Shown: positions 61,701 through 64,000 of the stretch, piece after piece
How the letters are laid out: the number at the start of each line of letters is the position of its first letter
Numbering within the stretch: position 1 is the stretch's first letter
Assembly: GCA_031213475.1 (NCBI GenBank)
Contig: JARUPZ010000036.1
Coordinates: 372,001-436,000, forward strand
From: Nereocystis luetkeana
Taxonomy: Eukaryota; Sar; Phaeophyceae; Laminariales; Laminariaceae
Length of the DNA: 64,000 nucleotides
Reading direction: 5' to 3'
The notes under the pieces: generated by a model
Seen by the model: the letters and a program-made list of their open reading frames with translations, nothing else
Database searches by the model: none
Told to the model about the DNA's origin: nothing
Position numbers and translations under genes: made by a program

Positions 61701-64000
61701 AGGGGGTAGAAGAGCCTGCTATGTGACCCCGGATCTGAGTTACGAGTTGGAAGGAGAGACAGAAGATGTGCGAAGATAATAAAATGGGATGAGCAAAAAA
61801 AAAAAAAAAAAAAAAACGTGCCTCAGTAAAAACGGATACTACCATCATCGTCATGCTTCGCGCGGACGGTACACCTCCTTGCAATGCAATTTCAGAAACG
61901 CCCCTTATCCCCTACCCCAGCAGCAGCCTCTTGTAGCTACTACAGGGAGCATAGTACTCAGGATCAAATATGCTTGGTAAAACTATTACGGGGGACCATA
62001 GTTAATAGGACCAAATATTGTTTGTAAAAATGGTGAAAGATGTAGGTTTTTATGTATACCATAGGTCCTATTAACTATGGCCCCCCGTAATAGTGGAACA
62101 TAGAGTTTGTTGTGATTGGATTTGGCCCTGGTTACTATGGTTCCCCCGTAATATCATAGAGTAGCTAATATGAGCTGCTTCGTGCGGGCGATGTTGCTCT
62201 TATATAAATATATATATATATATATACCAGGTATATATATATATATTCTTGCACTGTTTACGTATCGTCATTTGGGGGGGGCAGTGTTGTAGGGGTTCAC
62301 CCGTATACCCCTTCTACGAGACACAAAAAAAGTAACCATAAGCCAATCAGAACCCGTCAACCGTTGGTTTGCATTCGCCCTTCATTCTCTCAAACAATGT
62401 CCTTCAACCATAGTGTCGAATAGTTGCTGAACTGAACTGAAGTGTGCGTATTAATCGTGTACGGGGGGACATATATATCAGGACCAAATATGCTTAGTAA
62501 ATATGGTGGGGTATACCAGGTATAAGTTTTCGTGTTTATCGTGGGTCCTGATTACTATCGCCCGGCGTAGTAGTTTTAAAATCCCGAAGGGGTCAAAATG
62601 GAGAAGACTAAAATACCTTTAGAACTACCCCCGCGTTTTAGACTGATCTATCTGTTGAACAGATCAATGGTCTATCTACAGTAGTAGAGCTTGATCTGAG
62701 TGATCTATTAATAGCACATGTTTCTCGTTGGATTTGTACTGTTTGTACGTACAGATCGTGCACAAGATATCAGAACGGCAAGCTAGGATCTAAAAAAATT
62801 ATAGTATGCAGATCGTCATCTGTCCGATCTGTCCGATCTGTCAAATACTGGCTGCACTTGTGAAAGGGATACCCTAACGATGTATCTGCTCTTTCCTGTG
62901 ACCTCCGTGTCTGTCTTTTTTTTTCGCCGTCGATCGGTGATGGGTTATGAAATGTGTCTTAGACTCGCCCAAGGACCTGAAGCTTGCTGTCGGCGAGGAC
63001 TTAAAGGAGGAAGAGCCTCCCGTGCCCAGGCTGGAGTGGGGGGTGAAGAGCATCATCGTGGACAGCCCCGTGACTCCGACTCGGTAAGCTGTCAGATGAC
63101 TCGCAACACGGTAGGAAAGGTGTTCTATTTAACGCATAGCATGACCCGAATTGTCGTGTATGTATGAAGCCCTGTGTTGTTTGTAGAGAAAAGGAGGGGG
63201 AGAAAGGGGTGTGTGGGCAGTCGACGAAAAAGGTGCAGGTGCGTTCTCTGCTGTCTTCCTCGGTGGTTCGGTGCGTCGGTAGCATTCCTCTGCGTCTCGC
63301 CACCGCTCTGCAGCACCACAGGTAGCATGGTGTATATGGAGGAATGAAAAAATGGGATTTCCTGGCGCAGACCGCGCACGTGTTGACCATGGTTCCCGCA
63401 GGGGGAAAAGTTATGTCCGCCCCTTCTTTCCCCCGTTTTAGTTCTAGCGCGCTCGCTTTTTTCCATGTTCTCGCAGAGATGTCATCTTCTGACCCGCCTC
63501 ATCGCACTTGTTCACCTCGATTCCCGCAGAGAACACGCCTCCTGATAACAACAATCCTCTTCCTATTAATAGTACGATATTTCCTTTTTAGTTTCAACGT
63601 GCACACGTTTCTTTCCCTTTTCCCGGAGAGATATCGCCCTCTGACCCGCCTCTCTTTCTGTGTCTGTTTTTTGTTGGTCCCTGCTGTTTTATTGTGTGCG
63701 TGTGTTGTTTGTCGTGGCAGCTACGACGATGTTTCCTTCCTCGTGGACGACGGCACTGCTGCAGACGTCTGCCCTACCATTGACATTGACGTCGATGTCA
63801 ACGGTCCCGAACATCAGCCGGAAGGTTCGCTTGAACCCGACCCAACGGCTCTCACGGCATCTGCGCCAGAGCCGTTGAAAGAGGGATCGCCATCGACCGA
63901 TCCTCCCGCCGTGCTCGGAGATGAAACTGTACGCGACGACAAGGATGATGAAACGGTGTGCATCGATGTCGGAGATGATGAGGATGAGGATGACGATGGT
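28609..64000 (+). CDS. Large multi-exon host gene, product unrecognised (open at right edge)
   Basis: I assembled this from GT-AG (one GC-AG) splice sites and matching codon phases. Coding exons: 28609-28650, 32125-32162, 32323-32433, 32753-32818, 33636-33756, 35050-35090, 47131-47247, 47716-47781, 50389-50474, 51301-51403, 52024-52194, 55426-55721, 56279-56525, 58247-58401, 59275-60968, 62963-63083, 63721 to the edge. From 32125 onward every junction is phase-compatible, giving about 1,240 residues without a stop. The first exon ends in phase 0 but 32125 needs phase 1, so at least one exon is missing between them; the 12-kb intron 35091-47130 may hide others. I recognise no domain. The product is charged, low in hydrophobic segments and very acidic near its end; no signal peptide or membrane span is visible. 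The introns are packed with repeats. It could instead be two adjacent genes. Confidence 0.6.
28812..30053 (-). mobile_element. Element E, copy 2 (apparently full length)
   Basis: From the (GTT)n tail to gaggcagcgaggggaacgga. It shares both endpoints with copy 3, which defines a length of about 1.24 kb. It lies in the first intron of the host gene. Minus-strand frames of up to 124 codons exist, but they overlap and I recognise nothing in them. Confidence 0.88.
30689..30747 (+). repeat. (TAC)n microsatellite
   Basis: About 16 TAC units with one TGC variant; intronic. Confidence 0.95.
30947..31078 (+). CDS. Small ORF, 43 residues, unproven
   Basis: Starts MAAELQQYYEPERYAYSGQP and ends LLTTLVAYI before TAG. 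The composition (Tyr, Pro, Gln, then a hydrophobic end) looks more protein-like than the surroundings. It could be an intronic ORF, an exon missed in the host gene chain, or chance. It contains a TACAGCAGTA motif. Confidence 0.25.
   Translation: MAAELQQYYEPERYAYSGQPAPEAYVAQSVWWPALLTTLVAYI
31826..32052 (-). mobile_element. LINE-A 3' end
   Basis: Starts at gtgttcttcacattaaaccg and continues to the cacgacatacgcaatctatg box. It lies in an intron of the large host gene, antisense to it. Confidence 0.88.
32125..32162 (+). CDS. Exon, 38 nt, phase 1 in, phase 0 out
   Basis: The acceptor is tttgtggtttcag and the donor is CCATACCAG|GTATGT. The frame reads HPRLLAALAPYQ. The alternative frame runs into a stop in the next exon, which supports this reading. 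The donor lies inside a TACCAGGTA micro-motif at 32157-32165. Confidence 0.5.
32323..32433 (+). CDS. Exon, 37 codons, phase 0-0
   Basis: The acceptor is gtgctactgcag and the donor is CGAAAG|GTATGG. The peptide begins DRSSIGSKTPLTFHQKKGKF and ends DHLDRIRK. The base composition is GC-richer than the flanks. No domain was recognised. Confidence 0.65.
32753..32818 (+). CDS. Exon, 22 codons, phase 0-0
   Basis: A pyrimidine-rich acceptor (ctctctcagcag) precedes NLEQFFVPILPP, and the exon ends ...CGGIY at the donor TAC|GTACGT. Confidence 0.6.
33636..33756 (+). CDS. Exon, 40 codons plus 1 nt
   Basis: The acceptor is tgtattttcgcgcag and the donor is ACTG|GTGAGC. The peptide starts DALEDFTRATIKRAQSVHQM and looks helical and charged, followed by a Gly/Ser-rich turn. 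It joins in phase to the exons on each side. Confidence 0.65.
33757..35049. other. Intron, unique sequence
   Basis: The intron between two host exons; no repeat recognised. Confidence 0.5.
35050..35090 (+). CDS. Short exon, 41 nt
   Basis: A long T-rich tract followed by ctttgccag makes an excellent acceptor. The exon completes the phase-1 codon of the previous exon and reads ECPWPVAPAVCYE to GAG|GTGCCA. That donor is weak, so the 3' boundary is uncertain. Confidence 0.4.
35325..35545 (+). mobile_element. SINE-C, old diverged copy
   Basis: Matches gacgagggaagcaaatgctg and the following body at lower identity. Near 35449-35480 it carries extra sequence including TACAGCAGTA. Confidence 0.6.
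35870..36359. mobile_element. Foldback MITE with 3-bp TAA target duplication (Harbinger/Tourist-like)
   Basis: About 490 bp. The ends gaccaactattatgggaaat and atttcccataatagttggtc are perfect inverted repeats, flanked by TAA at 35867-35869 and 36360-36362. More inverted similarity continues inward. The length and 3-bp TWA-type duplication fit PIF/Harbinger-derived MITEs. No transposase is present. Confidence 0.8.
36363..37706. other. Intron, unique sequence
   Basis: No gene seen. TACCAGGTA occurs at 37225 and 37707. Confidence 0.45.
37724..38078 (-). mobile_element. SINE-C, full length
   Basis: Poly(T) of about 28 and the complete body and head. It lies in the 12-kb intron, antisense to the host gene. 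Confidence 0.9.
38080..39620. other. Intron, mostly unique, dense in micro-motifs
   Basis: Holds TATTAATA at 38384, 38443, 38498 and 39191, and TACCWGGTA at 38511, 39051 and 39319. A possible exon at 38758-38850 does not fit the phase. Confidence 0.45.
39622..39748 (-). mobile_element. LINE-A 3' end, very short
   Basis: A (TG)n run then the first 105 bases of the LINE-A 3' end, broken just after ctgtggtcacaaa. A TACCTGGTA follows within about 20 bases. Confidence 0.85.
39800..39991. mobile_element. MITE-B split by MITE-D
   Basis: Outer halves gggggcatagtaaataggac and gtaggtccttttcaacatgg; the ends are decayed. Confidence 0.75.
39834..39930. mobile_element. MITE-D inside MITE-B
   Basis: TTAA duplicated. 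The flanks caaata and tgtaaaaat join to the MITE-B centre. Confidence 0.9.
40340..40560 (-). mobile_element. LINE-A 3' end split by MITE-B
   Basis: cattaaaccggtcattctac to cgattcgtcaata, then a MITE-B (about 40413-40496), then resumption with atacaagttctttcgtaaaa. Confidence 0.7.
40413..40496. mobile_element. MITE-B, shortened, in LINE-A
   Basis: Inverted ends ccgggggatcccggaccata and ctatggtcccccgtaa; the centre is shortened. Confidence 0.7.
41057..41283 (+). mobile_element. LINE-A 3' end inserted in SINE-C, itself split by MITE-D
   Basis: About 115 bases of LINE-A (tagtatctctgtggcgtagc onward), a complete MITE-D at the TTAA in ggtTTAAtgtg, then the last bases with the CA tail. The surrounding SINE-C resumes at cccacgctgcaaggcgctct. 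Confidence 0.9.
41170..41266. mobile_element. MITE-D inside LINE-A
   Basis: The cleanest case: ggTTAA...TTAAtgtgaag, whereas empty LINE-A copies read ggtttaatgtgaag. Confidence 0.93.
41441..42100 (-). mobile_element. LINE-A 3' end, 5'-truncated
   Basis: It contains the full LINE-A 3' UTR with (CA)n at the left end, matching 13143-13800. It carries a TATTAATA micro-insertion at 41525-41532 relative to other copies. Confidence 0.9.
42283..42379. mobile_element. MITE-D
   Basis: TTAA / TGAA flanks; intact foldback. Confidence 0.85.
42467..42571. mobile_element. MITE-B
   Basis: Inverted ends ttacggggggccatagttaa and ttaactatggtcccccgtaa. A telomere-like ttagggttaggg lies just before it. Confidence 0.85.
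42622..42728. mobile_element. MITE-D
   Basis: TTAA on both sides. It contains a short duplication of the ttggggacaa segment. Confidence 0.85.
42745..43392 (+). mobile_element. LINE-A 3' region
   Basis: Plus-orientation, from the end of the coding tail (gacgaacgcggggcggagac) through the UTR to gaacacacacacat at about 43392. It carries TACCTGGTA at 43237-43245. Confidence 0.85.
43478..43716. mobile_element. Small inverted-repeat element G, copy 1
   Basis: Ends catTCTTATCGGAGAGC and GCTCTCCGATAAGAatgac. The interior matches 49160-49410 in reverse orientation. The target duplication is unclear, possibly TA. Confidence 0.65.
43712..43869. mobile_element. MITE-D plus a MITE-D half
   Basis: 43712-43772 is a right half; 43773-43869 is a full copy with a decayed right flank. 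Confidence 0.7.
43970..44074. mobile_element. MITE-B
   Basis: Matching inverted ends; TA on the right side. Confidence 0.85.
44126..44362 (+). mobile_element. SINE-C, 5'-truncated
   Basis: Starts at aaaggattcaattgttgaga and ends in poly(A) of about 18. Confidence 0.88.
44586..44690. mobile_element. MITE-D
   Basis: TTAA on both sides; an extra tcccaattg near the centre. Confidence 0.82.
44692..45715. other. Intron, no supported exon
   Basis: Only short ORFs; part of a decayed MITE-D at 45660-45700. Confidence 0.4.
45716..46063 (-). mobile_element. SINE-C, full length
   Basis: T-rich tail, body, and B box near 46003. A decayed MITE-D half lies on each side. Confidence 0.88.
46064..46119. 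mobile_element. MITE-D right half
   Basis: tgtccccaaaaggggactgc to gggTTAA; the left half is lost. Confidence 0.65.
46197..46378. mobile_element. GGGTC-rich element H, copy 2
   Basis: Starts cagggctctttcacgggtca and ends tgacccgtgaacagccgg, an imperfect terminal inverted repeat. Confidence 0.55.
46379..46474. mobile_element. MITE-D
   Basis: TTAA on both sides; follows a GGGTC-rich element. Confidence 0.87.
46738..46840. mobile_element. MITE-B
   Basis: Inverted ends acgggggaccatagtaaata and tatttactgtggccccccgt. Confidence 0.82.
47131..47247 (+). CDS. Exon, 39 codons, phase 0-0
   Basis: The acceptor is ccgccgccag. The peptide begins QRDDKALNGHAFGTDGEGCS and ends PAQPAHE before the donor GAG|GTGCAG, which is weak. 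A TA-rich intron tract follows directly. The 12-kb upstream intron could hide further exons. Confidence 0.5.
47260..47316. repeat. (TA)n tract
   Basis: Alternating TA containing tacctctcaggta near the centre, followed by TACCTGGTA at 47319. Confidence 0.85.
47488..47700 (+). repeat. CT-rich tract before an exon
   Basis: Dense (CT)n and T runs leading to the acceptor at 47715; probably the polypyrimidine region of the intron. Confidence 0.8.
47716..47781 (+). CDS. Exon, 22 codons, phase 0-0
   Basis: A long CT-rich intron tract (about 47486-47700) precedes the acceptor cgtaccag. The peptide begins LLKFESFSNPSATDLRALEF, and the donor AAG|GTAAGC is strong. Confidence 0.65.
47905..48001. mobile_element. 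MITE-D
   Basis: TTAA on both sides; intronic. Confidence 0.87.
48002..48608. other. Intron, unique sequence
   Basis: No repeat or exon recognised. Confidence 0.45.
48609..48814. mobile_element. MITE-D split by MITE-B
   Basis: The halves at 48609-48650 and 48760-48814 flank a MITE-B. Confidence 0.82.
48653..48757. mobile_element. MITE-B inside MITE-D
   Basis: TA on both sides (48651-48652 and 48758-48759); the host MITE-D is continuous around it. Confidence 0.9.
49160..49410. mobile_element. Small inverted-repeat element G, copy 2
   Basis: Reverse-orientation relative of 43478-43716 with the same terminal tatcggagagc. Confidence 0.65.
49949..50050. mobile_element. MITE-D, decayed
   Basis: Starts acccttttagaactgcac and ends gcagttcttaacgggtca; the middle is diverged. 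Confidence 0.55.
50389..50474 (+). CDS. Exon, 28 codons plus 2 nt, GC donor
   Basis: The acceptor is gtgtgtgcgcag. The peptide begins LHLDEALNVTSHRRGNVKDI. The exon ends GAGAGCAG|GCAAGC, a GC-AG intron with otherwise perfect donor context. The split codon AG|G joins in phase to 51301. Confidence 0.6.
50599..50693. mobile_element. MITE-D, diverged
   Basis: gaaccgcagtcccgtttggg ... ccccaacaggactgcgattc; the right flank is GTTAA. Confidence 0.7.
50730..51036. mobile_element. Inverted-repeat element I, copy 2
   Basis: ctgtgagccgg at the left and ccgactcacag at the right. The interior matches copy 1 (agtgacttaagtcgtgccga). It lies in the intron before exon 51301. Confidence 0.55.
51301..51403 (+). 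CDS. Exon, 1 nt plus 34 codons
   Basis: The acceptor is gcacgctgcag. The peptide, PENVEVFHKRHKEEEAAYRY and onward, is very rich in Lys and Glu and probably helical. The donor is CCCAG|GTTGGT, phase 0. Confidence 0.65.
52024..52194 (+). CDS. Exon, 57 codons, phase 0-0
   Basis: The acceptor is cttactgcag. The peptide begins VTDAMYNFVLKLNLATTEGK and later contains FMRRWAVGRIANGE and FLQSLGIDIDKK. It looks like a folded globular segment, the most domain-like part of the chain, but I cannot name the family. The donor is AAG|GTGAAC. Confidence 0.7.
52236..53075 (+). repeat. Degenerate repeat, ctggttgattg / tacccgggtacc units
   Basis: At least five units of 75-90 bp (near 52236, 52326, 52405, 52800 and 53012) share cctggttgattg, catactcggg and ggtacccggg. 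A MITE-B interrupts the series. Confidence 0.75.
52872..52989. mobile_element. MITE-B with TACCAGGTA insertion
   Basis: TA on both sides. TACCAGGTA at 52929-52937 is extra relative to other copies. Confidence 0.88.
53088..53372 (+). mobile_element. SINE-C, 5'-truncated
   Basis: Starts at gactttatttgcaaaaataa, just after the tRNA-like head, and ends in an A-rich tail. Confidence 0.85.
53711..54955 (-). mobile_element. Element E, copy 3 (apparently full length)
   Basis: Very close to copy 2 across its entire length, with a (TTG)n tail at 53711-53730 and the same right end. It lies in the intron between exons at 52194 and 55426. Confidence 0.88.
55213..55314. mobile_element. MITE-B
   Basis: TA on both sides; close upstream of exon 55426. 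Confidence 0.87.
55426..55721 (+). CDS. Exon, 98 codons plus 2 nt
   Basis: The acceptor aaattatcctag is immediately preceded by an in-frame stop. The peptide begins ENPDKEASAVPGTPLVLSSG. It carries an imperfect duplication of about 11 residues (WQNTVATPGRG then WQSTVATPGRG), then an Arg-rich stretch and an acidic helix-like end. The donor CCCA|GTGAGT is strong, phase 2. Confidence 0.65.
56279..56525 (+). CDS. Exon, 1 nt plus 82 codons
   Basis: The acceptor ttgcaatag has a weak pyrimidine tract. The frame starts RRRRSGSGLAKKPREVFQ and ends SGQPSSFK at AAG|GTATGC, phase 0. Phase agrees with the exons on both sides. The opposite strand is also open here, which I take as a GC shadow. Confidence 0.55.
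57816..57927. mobile_element. MITE-B with TACCAGGTA insertion
   Basis: TA on both sides; micro-insertion at 57862-57870. Confidence 0.87.
58247..58401 (+). CDS. Exon, 51 codons plus 2 nt, Ser/Arg-rich
   Basis: A T-rich acceptor (gtgttgattttgtag) precedes PWEDRRRPLSQGFGTC. The middle repeats RLSVSPSRLSVSPARLS, a likely disordered, phosphorylatable stretch. The donor is CGGAG|GTGAGA. Confidence 0.65.
58571..58664. mobile_element. MITE-D, diverged
   Basis: TTAA at the left, CTGA at the right; lies in the intron before the large acidic exon. Confidence 0.75.
58985..59245 (+). repeat. Degenerate 20-24 bp tandem repeat at an intron 3' end
   Basis: Units such as gaccgccttcctttcgatta. Open in the frame of the next exon, but it carries an acceptor after it, so I read it as intron. 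Confidence 0.65.
59275..60968 (+). CDS. Large exon, about 564 codons, Gly/Glu/Asp-rich
   Basis: The acceptor ggttttccctcag fits the phase of the preceding exon, although the same frame is open far upstream through intron repeats. Order: Ser/Arg-rich start (to about 59340); MTPAEKVDMVAASALSAKVS, a compact segment; a poly-Gly run near 59590-59620; short hydrophobic islands (HRFKLNLSHG, ESIQLLFGSG); four degenerate copies of a motif of about 18 residues at about 59980-60190; an almost pure Asp/Glu/Gly tract at 60400-60480; and a helix-like segment, SERKLALDLAVRETLENLTT, near 60592-60651. The donor CAAG|GTGAGC is strong. The two long minus-strand ORFs here are composition shadows. The likely role is a disordered acidic region, but no function can be assigned. 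Confidence 0.75.
61050..61570. other. Intron, AT-rich
   Basis: T-run near 61240-61258, TACTGCTGTA at 61408 and TATTAATA at 61537. Confidence 0.5.
61573..61816 (+). mobile_element. SINE-C, 5'-truncated
   Basis: Starts at aaaaggattcaattgtggag and ends with poly(A) of about 22. It lies in the intron after exon 59275-60968. Confidence 0.88.
61986..62090. mobile_element. MITE-B, intact
   Basis: A good reference copy: TA / ttacgggggaccatagttaa ... gtaa / TA. Confidence 0.9.
62128..62152. mobile_element. MITE-B terminal fragment
   Basis: ggttactatggttcccccgt, right end only. Confidence 0.6.
62203..62248. repeat. (TA)n palindrome centred on TACCAGGTA
   Basis: A TA run on both sides of the motif at 62225-62233. 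Confidence 0.85.
62459..62570. mobile_element. MITE-B, diverged, with TACCAGGTA insertion
   Basis: Ends diverged. The micro-insertion at 62513-62521 falls in the AT-rich centre. Confidence 0.72.
62963..63083 (+). CDS. Exon, 121 nt
   Basis: The acceptor aatgtgtcttag gives the phase needed by the previous exon (G|AC). The peptide reads SPKDLKLAVGEDLKEEEPPV and then RLEWGVKSIIVDSPVTPT. It ends ACTCG|GTAAGC, phase 2. Confidence 0.7.
63721..64000 (+). CDS. Exon, open at right edge
   Basis: The acceptor ttgtcgtggcag is good. The split codon CG|C is completed, and the frame then reads YDDVSFLVDDGTAADVCPTI and stays open to the edge through a Pro/Glu/Asp-rich stretch ending in a GATGAT-type acidic run. 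Confidence 0.7.

Noticed and set aside
1-64000. LTR retroelements or other capsid- or envelope-bearing elements
   Set aside because: No long terminal direct repeats, protease, integrase or capsid-like frames were seen; the only reverse transcriptase is of LINE type.

Overview
The window looks like nuclear DNA of a eukaryotic alga or other protist: long introns, GC-rich exons, no operons, and mostly transposable elements. The LINE reverse transcriptase reminds me of copies in stramenopiles such as brown algae. That is memory only and the taxon is uncertain.

Region 1-26 kb is almost entirely repeats. It holds many copies of one LINE family (called LINE-A), whose 3' end is a short (CA)n tail. 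It also holds two tRNA-derived SINE families (SINE-C and SINE-2), a retroposed repeat (element E) with a 3' (AAC)n tail, a split satellite built on a CGGTGCGGTTCGGT core (9.5-11.7 kb), and small inverted-repeat DNA elements. The best coding piece is the LINE-A reverse transcriptase at 14.5-15.7 kb on the minus strand.

Region 28-64 kb appears to be one large plus-strand host gene. I chained 17 coding exons, from an ATG at 28609 to the right edge, by matching splice sites and codon phase; at least one exon near the 5' end is missing. Its introns (up to about 12 kb) carry most of the repeats. I do not recognise the protein. It has a basic N-terminal part, Ser/Arg-rich stretches, and a large Gly/Glu/Asp-rich exon.

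Two very short DNA transposon (MITE) families dominate. MITE-D (about 95 bp) has TTAA target duplications like piggyBac. MITE-B (about 105 bp) has TA target duplications like Tc1/mariner or Stowaway. Both calls rest on nested insertions that interrupt other repeats.

The most unusual signal is at the 8-10 base scale. Three micro-motifs, each bounded by TA on both sides, are scattered through the window far above chance: TACCWGGTA (39 by hand count, about 0.5 expected), TATTAATA (19, about 1 expected) and TACTGCTGTA or its complement (8, about 0.1 expected). Comparison of filled and empty copies of LINE-A and MITE-B shows that the first two arose as tiny insertions at TA. I infer that they are excision footprints of TA-targeting transposons. 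TATTAATA is exactly what MITE-B (ends TT...AA at a TA) would leave with a 2-nt stagger. One TACCAGGTA supplies a splice donor of the host gene.
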